NCBI GenBank assembly: GCA_964495375.1
Contig: CAZBWM010000013.1
Location: 1-64,000, forward strand
Direction: 5' to 3'
DNA from: JAIESQ01 sp964495375
Lineage (GTDB): Bacteria; Planctomycetota; Planctomycetia; Pirellulales; JAEUIK01
Length of the DNA stretch: 64,000 nucleotides
In this document: positions 1-8,763 of the stretch, piece after piece
How the letters are laid out: each line of letters begins with the position of its first letter
Numbering within the stretch: the first letter of the stretch is position 1
Position numbers and translations under genes: made by a program
The notes under the pieces: generated by a model
Database searches by the model: none
Told to the model about the DNA's origin: nothing
What the model saw: the letters and a program-made list of their open reading frames with translations, nothing else

Positions 1-60
1 TTTTTTTACGCCCGCGACCAACCCAGCTTCGCAGCTACGCTGGTTTAAGGCCTAGGCACG

Positions 61-3000
61 TCAAGTTAGCGCCGTAAGCTGCGACAAAACCTGACCGACG
101 CTGCCGACCAGTTGCGTCGAGCCCTGGGTCTGCACGATCCAGTAGCCGAGATTCGAGACGGGGTTGGCCGGCGTATAGATCGACGAGCTGGCGAACGACA
201 GCGTTTGTCCGCCAATCTGGATCTGTACGGTTCCGCTCGAACTGAGCACGTTAACCGCTTGCCCTGGATCTGGGGTCAGTCGATAGACACGCTTACCCCC
301 CGCTTCCATCCCGGTCAGGGTGTAGCCGTCGGCGAATCCGACATCGGTCCGCGTCAATGTCTTGCGATCGACGTACCCAATCAGCGAATCGAGTTCCTCG
401 AGTAGGTCGCTGATCACATGCGCTCCGATCGGGTCGACATCGTGAGTCGATTTCCACCATAAGAAGTCTTGCGCGCCGCTGAGGCCGGCGTGCAGCACCA
501 TCTCTGAGTAGTAGACGTAGCTGATTCCCTGGTCTTGCTGCAACCAGGTTGGCGATGAAATCCAGGGCGTAAATGGCACGTCGGACGTGGCGACCTGGGT
601 CCTCAACAACTTGACGTCGGCGACGAACGCTTTATACGGAGACCAAAAGTCGGCCACGGCCGGGAGCAACGGATTGCCGGTATAGTTGAAGTTTGCCGGC
701 GGGTTACCGGCGCTGCTCAACTGCAGCGCGTAGGTGATGCTTTTGCCATCGGCTCCAACGGAGAGCACGGTGAAGGTGCCGTTGTATCGCGCATCAAACG
801 GTTGATTGCCGGGATTGGTGATCATCACTTGATCGCCGGCTTTGATGCCGTTCACAGCGTAGCCGAACTCGGCGCGGACCACACCCGACGCGAGGGGCAC
901 GCCGGAACCGTTTGTATCCTGAGTGAACGTTAGCTTGGCGACGCCCGTGCGGAAGCGGACGGAGTCGTCGCCACCGGTATAGACACCCTGGCTGACGCCG
1001 TAGAGATAGGTCGCCTGCGTGTCACCAATCACGGTGCCGAGAATGTAAGGACTCTGTGTGAGGGCCGCCTGGTCCCCCGAGACAATCGTCGGCGTGTGCA
1101 GATAGTTGCCATAGTTCGAGACCGGCACGTTGGGATAGAGCTGCCTGATTGGTTCATAGATCGCCACATTCAAGTAGTTGGCCACACGCTCTTGCATCAC
1201 TGCATTCCAAATCGCGGCTGGCTTGCCGTTGTACTGCCAGGTCGTAATGGTATCGAGGTCGGCTTGCGTCAAACCGGCCTTGAACAATTGATCTTTGACG
1301 CCGGCCCAGCGCGGATCGGCCATGATCGCTTCGAATAGCGACTGCGACGGGTTGCTTGCCAGATTCACGCGGTGGTCGGCGGTGCGCAACTTGTAATAGT
1401 CCATGCCGAGCGATTCGATATCCATGACCAGCATGTCGAACTGGCCGCCGATCGCCTTGAACTGCGTGAAGAAATTGGTGATGCGCGTCTGGATGGCTTG
1501 CGCCCAATGATCCATCCAGATCGTGTAGTATTGCGCCGGCGTGCCATTGGCATTGAACGGGTCAACGTAGCCAGAGCCATCGTAGACGCCGAATCCGTAT
1601 CCATCGATTTGCGTGAAATCGGCCAGGTGAATCACGCGGCTGCCGGCCGGGAGCGCGTTGAGTGCTGCCCGCGTCCCTTGTGGCGTCGGCGTGTTGAAAC
1701 GTTCGCCGTCGTGGAGCCACAACTGATATTGGTTGACGACGTTACTATCCACGCTACCTGATGCCTGCGAGGCAAACGCCATGAACTGGTCGCGAGCGCT
1801 GTTGGCCGAGGTGGTGATACTGTCGTCGAACAGTTGCACGAGCGTGGGCACCGCGATTCCATCGACAAATGCCAACCGATCGGCGGTGAAGGCCGCCAGC
1901 AACATGCTTTTGGCTTCGACGGCGCCGTGTGGACCCCATACCGAAGTCAACAGATTTCCGTAGTCGGCAAGCGCCAGAGCTCCGAGGACGCCATCGGGAC
2001 GCAAGCTGGTGAGATCGACACCTCGACCCGGCAGCGCGGCCTTGAGCGTCGCCAGGTTGTCGAAGCCGTTGATCGCGCCGACTCGCAGCAAGGCCGACAG
2101 CACTTCGTCGGTGCTCATCGACAGAAACACGCGATCGAACGACAACGTATTCAACAGGTCTGCGACCGACGACTGGGTCGTGAGGTTGTGGTCGACCAGG
2201 TAGGTCAATACGTCGCTAGCCGAAGGCACGTTAAGATCGATCGCGTCGTTGACAATCAGCGCGTACGAACTGCTCACGCTGGAAGTAATCCGCACGGTGT
2301 AGACGCCGCCCGAGGTAACCGTGTAGCCGGCGATTCGCAAACCCGTGGCGGCCGAAATCCCGTCGACCGACCAGGCCGAGCCGATTGCCCGTACCGTGGT
2401 TCCGTTCGGCGCGACAAGCTCGAGAGTCTGTCCCGAAAGATTCGCGCCGCGGCTCGCGACGAAGATATCAATCTGCTGCCCAACCTTTGAGCTCAGATCG
2501 ATGTTAAAGTTATCGACATTGCTCCCCGCGACACCGCTGATCTGCCCAAGCCAGGCGTAGCGTCCCAGGCTGTCGGTGATGTCCAGGTACGAGCTATTGA
2601 GCGATTGCCTTGTGCTGGGAGTTGTCGTGGCCCCTTCGATGCCCGCATTCTTGGCCACCTGCAGCCAATACGATCCGCTGCCCCCCGTGGGCAGTGTCAG
2701 CGTGATGGTCCAGGTACCGGTGGTGGTCACGCGGAACGGGTTCAGGACGAGCGTGCCACCTGCTGCCGCCGAGTTGCTCGCCACCTGATTGCCGTTGGGA
2801 TCGATCAGCGAGACGCCCAACGACGCGGAGTCTGCCCGCGTGGCGAAGGCCAACAACTGGCCTGCCTGGAGGTTGACGGTGTAGCTGACGGCGCCAGCCG
2901 CCGACTGCACCGTGTTCGACACTTGGGCGTCGTACACTTCCCAGCCCGACGGAGGCACCGCGTTGAGCGTGAGTGCCTGAACGTTGGTCGTCGCCGGCGT

Positions 3001-6000
3001 ATTCAGGACGACGTCGACCCAGTAGTTGCTCGACGCGTACGATTGTGTGGGGAAGCCGACTCCACCGTAGGAGAAGACACCGCCGCCGGCCGCGACGCGC
3101 AGTGCGCCACTCGTCAGCGGACTTGCGTAACCACCAACCGTCATCGCGAAGCGGCCGCTCGACGAATGGTACGACGCCACGTAGCTCCCACCCGCTGAAA
3201 TCATCACCGGCGTGCTGAAGTTCACTTGCTGCCAGCCGCTGGCGGTTTCACTCGTCGATGTCGCGCGAGCCAGCAGCACCCCCGTGCTCGACCACAGGCT
3301 CACCGTGTGGGGGCCCGTGTCGCCGGGGGCTTTGTAGAACCGCAGGCCGCTGATGACACCGTTGGCGTCACTGGTGAATCGCGTGCCGAGTTCGACCGAC
3401 GGGCCCGCGCCCGTGTCGACAATCGCGGGGACGCCCGTATTGTTCCAGAGACTGACGGCCACGGTTGGGGCAGACGTCGTGAAGGCGCTGCTCACCGTTT
3501 GGGCGAGCGCATTGCCGGCCAGATCCTTGACGCCGCTGGCGCCACCGACGACTACCAGGCTATAGCCCTGCAAGTTGAAGAGCGCGGCCGTGGGAGTGAT
3601 CGTGGCGGTCCTCGTAGCAGTGTCGTAGGACACGGTGGCAGCCACGACGCTATTTCCGTTCATCAAACGAACGGTGTTGGAATTGACGGTTGCCGGATTG
3701 AGCAACTGATTGAATGAGACCGTCAAGGGCGTGCCGGTCAGCACGTTGGTCGCGCCGTTGGCAATACTGAAGCTGCTCACCGCCGGTGGCGTGCTGTCGA
3801 GCACCACGTCGACCCAGTAGTTACTTGCCGAGTAAGACTGTGTGGGAAAGTTACCGGTCCCGTAGGCGTAAACTCCGCCGCTCGTCGGCACGCGCAACAC
3901 GCCGCTAACCAGCGGCGTTGCGAAGCCACTCACGCTCATCGCGAAACGGCCCGTTGTCGAGCGGTACGACGCTACGTAGGTCGCACCAGCCAAGATCGAC
4001 ACCGGCGTACTGAAGTTGACCTGCTGCCAACCACTGGCTGATTCATTGGTGGATACGGTTTGCGCCAACAGCACACCGCTGCTCGACCACAAGCTCACGG
4101 TGTGTGGGCCGGTATCGCCAGGGGCCTTGTAGAATCGCAGTCCAGTGATCGAACCGTTGACGTCGCTGGTGAACCTCGTGCCCAATTCGACGGTCGGCCC
4201 GGCTCCGGTGTCGAGAATGGTCGGTATCCCACCACCATTCCAGAGACTGAACGTCGAAGTCGGGGCTGCGGTCGTGAACGAACTATTCGTCGTTTGCGCG
4301 ACGGCGTTGCCGGCCAGATCCTTCACGCCGCTCGCACCACCGACCACCGAGATCGTGTAAGTCTGTGAATTGGCGAGCGGCCCGCTGGGGGTGAGCGTCG
4401 CCGTTCGCGTGGCGGCGTCGTACGACACGGTGGCCGAAACGACCGTGCTGCCGATCATCAGCCGCACGGTGCTGGCGTTGACGGTTGCCGCATTGAGCGT
4501 CTGATTGAACGTGGCCGTCAAGGCAGTGCCGGTCAGCACGTTCGTCGCGCCGCTGGCGACGCTGAAGGTACTCACCGCCGGCGGCGTCGTGTTGAGCACG
4601 ACGTCGAGCCAGTAATTGCTAGAGGCGTACGACTGCGTGGGGAAGCCGACTCCACCGTAGGAGAAGACGCCACCGCTCGTCGGCACGCGCAACACGCCGC
4701 TGGCCAGTGGGCTCGCGAAGCCACCGATCGTCATCGCGAACCGCCCGCTGGTCGAATGGTACGACGCCACGTAGGTGGCGCCGGCCGCGATCGTCACCGA
4801 TGAGCTGAAGTTCACCTGCTGCCAGCCGCTGGCGGTTTCGCTGGTGGAAGTCGCGCGGGCCAGCAAGGCGCCGCTGCTCGACCACAGGCTCACGGTGTGT
4901 TGGCCGATGTCGCCAGGGGCCTTGTAGAACCGCAGTCCGCTGATGGTGCCGTTGATGTCGCTGGTGAATCGCGTGCCCAGTTCGAGCGATGGACCTGCGC
5001 CGGTGTCGAGGATCGCCGGCGTACCACCTCCATTCCACAGGCTGAAAGTAGAACTCGGCGCGGCGGTCGTGAACGAACTGGTAGTTGCCTGAGCGACGGC
5101 ATTGCCGGCCAGATCTTTCACGCCATTGGCGCCGCCAACAACGACAATCGTATACGTCTGCGAGTTGGCTAGCGGCGCCGTTGGCGTCAGCGTGGCCGTT
5201 CGCGTCGCAGCATCGTACGAAACGTTGGCTGAGACCACGGTGCTGCCATTCATCAGCCGCACGGTGCTGGCATTGACCGTTGCCGCGTCGAGCACCTGAT
5301 TGAACGTGACCGTCAGGGCCGTGCCGGTCAGCACGTTTGCCGCGCCATTGGCCACACTGAACGCGGTGACCGCGGGCGGCGTGGTGTTGAGCACGACGTC
5401 GAGCCAGTAATTGCTCGACGCGTAGGACTGCGTGGGGAAGCCACCGCTGCCATAGGCGAATACGCCGCCGCTGGTCGGCACGCGCAGCACGCCACTCGTC
5501 AGCGGATTTGCGAAGCCACCGACCGTCATCGCGAAGCGGCCGCTCGTCGAATGGTACGACGCCACGTAGGTCGCGCCAGCCGTGATCGCCACCGGCGAGT
5601 TGAAGTTCACCTGCTGCCAACCGCTGGCCGTTTCACTTGTTGAAGTTGCGCGGGCCAGCAAGACGCCGCTGCTCGACCACAAGCTGACGGTGTGCGTGCC
5701 AGTGTCGCCGGGCGCCTTATAAAACCGCAGTCCGGTGATGGATCCGTTAACGTCGCTGGTGAACCGCGTGCCCAATTCGACCGCTGGGCCTGCTCCCGTA
5801 TCGGGAATGGCTGGCGAGCCACCACCGTTGAAGAGCGTGGCCGTGCTGCCGGTTACCGGAGCCGTGACATTGATACCAAGGCTGCTCGTCGCGGAGAGCC
5901 CCTGAGCGTCCAGTTCCGTGACACTGACCTGCAGACTGTCGGCGCCGAGATACGAGTAGTCGGGTGTGTAGACCAGGTTGTCGAGCGCCGCATCGATGGC

Positions 6001-6369
6001 GCTGATTGTTCCGGAAAAGCTGAGTTGCCGGTTGGTGTTCTCTCCGAGTAGGGTCAACCCCGAGGTGGTACTGAGGGCCAGCGAACCGTTGGCGACAGTC
6101 AAGGTGATTTGCGCGGTTTCATTGTCGAGACCGCTGGAGTCGCTGATCCAGACCTGATTTCCCTGCCAACCCGCCAACGTCAGTGCACTGCCGGCATAGA
6201 CCGACTGCGGGGTCGGCAAATTGATCAACGGCGACGCGGAGAACAGGCTGCGATCTTCCAGGAATTCAATAGTCAAGCGCCGCCGCTGCTTCCGCGAACG
6301 ACGCTGGGGTCGCTCTTGGACGCGCGGAATCTTCGACGCAATCCAGCCAGGGATCGATTCAACGAACAT
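61..6369 (-). CDS. LEPR-type giant secreted protein with four DUF4082 modules and a glycosidase-like C-terminal domain
   Basis: This 2102-aa protein is probably exported and surface-attached. Residues 25-45 are Arg-rich and carry LEDRSLFS, a form of the LEPR-XLL motif that starts many giant planctomycete exported proteins. Residues 50-170 look like a cadherin/Ig fold. Four DUF4082 modules follow (starting near 177, 440, 706 and 970), each with the signature ELGTRFTSD..GLRFYK; three Big_5 (SbsA-type) Ig domains separate them. Residues 1125-1380 resemble two pre-peptidase C-terminal domains. Residues 1540-1900 form a non-repetitive domain with MLVMDIESLGMDYY near 1643 and several Trp/Tyr/Asp-rich strands, reminiscent of a TIM-barrel glycoside hydrolase; no family is assigned. 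The ATG start is well placed before the LEPR motif. The enzymatic role is inferred. Confidence 0.85.
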   Translation of the reverse strand: MFVESIPGWIASKIPRVQERPQRRSRKQRRRLTIEFLEDRSLFSASPLINLPTPQSVYAGSALTLAGWQGNQVWISDSSGLDNETAQITLTVANGSLALSTTSGLTLLGENTNRQLSFSGTISAIDAALDNLVYTPDYSYLGADSLQVSVTELDAQGLSATSSLGINVTAPVTGSTATLFNGGGSPAIPDTGAGPAVELGTRFTSDVNGSITGLRFYKAPGDTGTHTVSLWSSSGVLLARATSTSETASGWQQVNFNSPVAITAGATYVASYHSTSGRFAMTVGGFANPLTSGVLRVPTSGGVFAYGSGGFPTQSYASSNYWLDVVLNTTPPAVTAFSVANGAANVLTGTALTVTFNQVLDAATVNASTVRLMNGSTVVSANVSYDAATRTATLTPTAPLANSQTYTIVVVGGANGVKDLAGNAVAQATTSSFTTAAPSSTFSLWNGGGTPAILDTGAGPSLELGTRFTSDINGTISGLRFYKAPGDIGQHTVSLWSSSGALLARATSTSETASGWQQVNFSSSVTIAAGATYVASYHSTSGRFAMTIGGFASPLASGVLRVPTSGGVFSYGGVGFPTQSYASSNYWLDVVLNTTPPAVSTFSVASGATNVLTGTALTATFNQTLNAATVNASTVRLMIGSTVVSATVSYDAATRTATLTPSGPLANSQTYTISVVGGASGVKDLAGNAVAQTTNSSFTTAAPTSTFSLWNGGGIPTILDTGAGPTVELGTRFTSDVNGSITGLRFYKAPGDTGPHTVSLWSSSGVLLAQTVSTNESASGWQQVNFSTPVSILAGATYVASYRSTTGRFAMSVSGFATPLVSGVLRVPTSGGVYAYGTGNFPTQSYSASNYWVDVVLDSTPPAVSSFSIANGATNVLTGTPLTVSFNQLLNPATVNSNTVRLMNGNSVVAATVSYDTATRTATITPTAALFNLQGYSLVVVGGASGVKDLAGNALAQTVSSAFTTSAPTVAVSLWNNTGVPAIVDTGAGPSVELGTRFTSDANGVISGLRFYKAPGDTGPHTVSLWSSTGVLLARATSTSETASGWQQVNFSTPVMISAGGSYVASYHSSSGRFAMTVGGYASPLTSGALRVAAGGGVFSYGGVGFPTQSYASSNYWVDVVLNTPATTNVQALTLNAVPPSGWEVYDAQVSNTVQSAAGAVSYTVNLQAGQLLAFATRADSASLGVSLIDPNGNQVASNSAAAGGTLVLNPFRVTTTGTWTITLTLPTGGSGSYWLQVAKNAGIEGATTTPSTRQSLNSSYLDITDSLGRYAWLGQISGVAGSNVDNFNIDLSSKVGQQIDIFVASRGANLSGQTLELVAPNGTTVRAIGSAWSVDGISAATGLRIAGYTVTSGGVYTVRITSSVSSSYALIVNDAIDLNVPSASDVLTYLVDHNLTTQSSVADLLNTLSFDRVFLSMSTDEVLSALLRVGAINGFDNLATLKAALPGRGVDLTSLRPDGVLGALALADYGNLLTSVWGPHGAVEAKSMLLAAFTADRLAFVDGIAVPTLVQLFDDSITTSANSARDQFMAFASQASGSVDSNVVNQYQLWLHDGERFNTPTPQGTRAALNALPAGSRVIHLADFTQIDGYGFGVYDGSGYVDPFNANGTPAQYYTIWMDHWAQAIQTRITNFFTQFKAIGGQFDMLVMDIESLGMDYYKLRTADHRVNLASNPSQSLFEAIMADPRWAGVKDQLFKAGLTQADLDTITTWQYNGKPAAIWNAVMQERVANYLNVAIYEPIRQLYPNVPVSNYGNYLHTPTIVSGDQAALTQSPYILGTVIGDTQATYLYGVSQGVYTGGDDSVRFRTGVAKLTFTQDTNGSGVPLASGVVRAEFGYAVNGIKAGDQVMITNPGNQPFDARYNGTFTVLSVGADGKSITYALQLSSAGNPPANFNYTGNPLLPAVADFWSPYKAFVADVKLLRTQVATSDVPFTPWISSPTWLQQDQGISYVYYSEMVLHAGLSGAQDFLWWKSTHDVDPIGAHVISDLLEELDSLIGYVDRKTLTRTDVGFADGYTLTGMEAGGKRVYRLTPDPGQAVNVLSSSGTVQIQIGGQTLSFASSSIYTPANPVSNLGYWIVQTQGSTQLVGSVGQVLSQLTALT

Positions 6370-6832
6370 GCGATTTTTTGGGACGCCTGAACGGCGTGAC
6401 GAGTACCTTGGGCGCCTTGACCGGCGCGAGACGAGACTTCGTTTTCAAGCCTAGGTTGGCCTCCGCGCAGGAGCGCGAAATTTCTGAATCTTGACTGCCG
6501 AGGCCATTTGGAAACCCCAGCCACGAGGGGGATTGGCCGTGCTCGATGGACGGTCAGCAGGGTCGCGCCGATGCCGGGTCGTGGCAATTCCGCTCGGTGT
6601 CGAAAAAAGTAAACGACGGGCGCGGCCGGGCGTTTAGAAAACTCGCCCCTATGAGTAAAGGGGACGATTGGTACGCCGCCGCACTCGGTCGGACCACGAA
6701 TCGCTTCGCGGGCGGCAAAGTTTGCAGCCCCCGAAAACAGCGAATACGATGCCGGTGGCCCCCCGCGGGCCGCTTGGGTGCAATTGGCGGGCGCTGTGGT
6801 GCAAAACGTTAACCCAGGAACGGAACAGATCG
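6370..6832. other. Intergenic region between divergent genes
   Basis: This 463-bp stretch separates the minus-strand giant surface protein from the plus-strand MoxR gene, so it should hold both promoters. I see no convincing ORF and no strong hairpin or recognisable operator. A purine-rich ribosome-binding site (AGGAACGGA, about 6815-6823) lies at its right edge. Confidence 0.5.
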
Positions 6833-7840
6833 ATGTCGATCACGACCGAGCCGGCGATCACGGCCGAACAAAGCGTCGCGGAGTTTCTCGATCGCGTCGT
6901 CGCGATCCGCGGTAAGTTGCACGAAGTCGTCGTTGGGCAGGATGAAGTCATCGACCAATTGCTGATGTGCGCGCTCACCGGGTCGCACGCGCTGTTGGTC
7001 GGTGTGCCGGGACTTGCTAAAACCCTGATGGTCAAGGCGCTGGCTTCCGCCTTCAGTTGGAAGTTCGCGCGCGTGCAATTCACGCCCGACTTGATGCCAT
7101 CGGACATCACGGGCTACGAGTTGCTGGGGCGCGACGGTCAGAACGGCACACCGACGATGGTCTTTCGGCAGGGGCCGGTGTTCGCGAACCTGGTGCTGGC
7201 TGACGAAATCAACCGCGCCGCACCAAAGACGCAGTCGGCGCTATTGGAAGCAATGGCCGAACATCACGTCACCGTGGGTGGAACAACGCATCTGCTCGAA
7301 GACCCCTTCCTGGTCGTGGCCACGCAGAATCCCATTGAACAAGAGGGGACCTACCCGCTGCCCGAGGCGCAGCTCGATCGCTTCATGATGGAGATTCGCC
7401 TGGGCTATCCGACGCCGAGCCATGAAGTGGAAATTGTGTTGCGCACCACCGGCGGCGAACCGAAGCTGCCGGCGCCCATGTTCGACCGCGAGGCATTCCT
7501 GGCACTCCGCGACCTGGTGCGGGCGGTGCCCGTGCCACAAAATGTCGCCGCGCTAGCGGTGCGGATTTGCGGGGCCAGTCGGCCCGAGAACGCCCAGGCA
7601 TCGAAGCGCATCAAAGATTATGTCTCGTGGGGGGCTGGCCCGCGTGGCGCGCAGAATCTGGTGCTGGCGGCGAAGGTGCGCGCCCTATTGAGTGGGCGAA
7701 CCGCGCCCACGGCCGACGACGTGCGGCAAGTAATGCTGCCGATCCTGCGGCATCGGATCATCGTCAATCATCGGGCACTGGGAGACGGCGTCTCCGCGGA
7801 ACAGATCGTGATGCAACTGCTTAGCGACGTGTCGTCATGA
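6833..7840 (+). CDS. MoxR-family AAA+ ATPase
   Basis: A 335-aa cytoplasmic AAA+ ATPase of the MoxR family, which acts as a chaperone-like ATPase for VWA-domain partners. Walker A is GVPGLAKT near residues 57-64, Walker B is LVLADEINRA near 121-130, and the sensor-1 region reads VVATQNPIEQEG. An in-frame extension reaches back to 6668, but the ATG at 6833 is preferred because AGGAACGGA sits just upstream and the N-terminus then matches the family. The stop overlaps the next start by four bases (ATGA at 7837-7840), so this gene and the DUF58 gene are translationally coupled. It is the first gene of a block running to 22990. The client is unknown. Confidence 0.95.
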   Translation: MSITTEPAITAEQSVAEFLDRVVAIRGKLHEVVVGQDEVIDQLLMCALTGSHALLVGVPGLAKTLMVKALASAFSWKFARVQFTPDLMPSDITGYELLGRDGQNGTPTMVFRQGPVFANLVLADEINRAAPKTQSALLEAMAEHHVTVGGTTHLLEDPFLVVATQNPIEQEGTYPLPEAQLDRFMMEIRLGYPTPSHEVEIVLRTTGGEPKLPAPMFDREAFLALRDLVRAVPVPQNVAALAVRICGASRPENAQASKRIKDYVSWGAGPRGAQNLVLAAKVRALLSGRTAPTADDVRQVMLPILRHRIIVNHRALGDGVSAEQIVMQLLSDVSS

Positions 7841-8748
7841 GCGCGACTGCGGGCCGCCGCTTTCTCGATTTGCGCGCGATGGCGTCGCTCGAACACCTGC
7901 GCTTCACCACGAAGAACCGCATCGAAGGGAGCTTCGGTGGTCGGCACCGCTCGCGCAAGCTCGGCGGCGCCGGCGAGTTCGTCGATTTTCGCGACTACAG
8001 CGCCGGCGAAGACCTGCGCCGGCTCGATTGGAAAGTGCTGGCCCGCACCGGCAAGACGTACATCCGGCTGCACCAGGATGAAACCAACGTCCGCGGCATG
8101 CTGGTCATCGATTCCAGCCAGTCGATGACATTCGGCGCCACGTCTCCACGATCCACCGCCGGCAGCAAGCTCGAATACGTCCAGCAACTGATGACGGCGC
8201 TGAGCTACGTGATCTGTCAGGGGCAAGACCAGGTTGGGTTGGCCGTGGTTGCCAGCCGGCTGCGCGAGTTCGTCCCACCAGCGGGCACGCCCAGCCATCT
8301 CGGCCATCTGCACGATGTGATCGAAAAGGTTAGCGGTGAACCGGCGCGAACGATGTCGGCCGGTTTGCGCGAGTTGTTCAAGCGATTTACGCGGCGCGGC
8401 GTGTTGGTCGTCGCGAGCGACTTTCTGGTCGACGACCTCGAGCAGACGTTCGCCGCGCTACGTCTGTTCCGCCATCGGCAGTCGGAAGTCGTGGTGCTGC
8501 ACATCATCCATCCGCACGAGGCTAACTTGCCGGCGGGGCGCGCCTACCGCTTCGAAGGAATGGAGTGGCCCCAGTCGGTCAATTGTTCGCCCGCGGAGAT
8601 TCACGACGCCTACGCGCGGCGCTTCGAAGAGCACTGCCAACTCGTGCGGCAGATGGCGCTCACCGCGGGTTGCGACTATCGACGCGTGTCGACGGCCGAT
8701 TCGTACTTGCAAACGTTGCACACCTTTCTTGTCGAACGGGCCGGTTGA
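7837..8748 (+). CDS. DUF58 domain protein (VWA-like)
   Basis: A 303-aa protein typical of the MoxR partner class. The DUF58 signature GGAGEFVDFRDYSAGEDLRR lies around residues 45-65, followed by RRLDWKVLARTGKTYIR. A MIDAS-like metal site DSSQS is seen near residues 91-95, as in VWA folds that bind a divalent cation and a protein ligand. No membrane segment is evident, so it is probably cytoplasmic and next to the membrane proteins encoded downstream. It overlaps the moxR-like gene by four bases, and the next gene starts 15 bp later. Family assignment is strong; the biological process is not known. Confidence 0.93.
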   Translation: MSATAGRRFLDLRAMASLEHLRFTTKNRIEGSFGGRHRSRKLGGAGEFVDFRDYSAGEDLRRLDWKVLARTGKTYIRLHQDETNVRGMLVIDSSQSMTFGATSPRSTAGSKLEYVQQLMTALSYVICQGQDQVGLAVVASRLREFVPPAGTPSHLGHLHDVIEKVSGEPARTMSAGLRELFKRFTRRGVLVVASDFLVDDLEQTFAALRLFRHRQSEVVVLHIIHPHEANLPAGRAYRFEGMEWPQSVNCSPAEIHDAYARRFEEHCQLVRQMALTAGCDYRRVSTADSYLQTLHTFLVERAG

Positions 8749-8763
8749 TCGGGGCTGGCATCC

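Noticed and set aside
1..60. Hairpin AACCCAGC..GCTGGTTT near the left edge, as a terminator for the giant surface protein gene
   Set aside because: On the minus strand, the direction of that gene, the hairpin is followed by an A-run, not a T-run, and pairing is imperfect. No support for a terminator of that gene.
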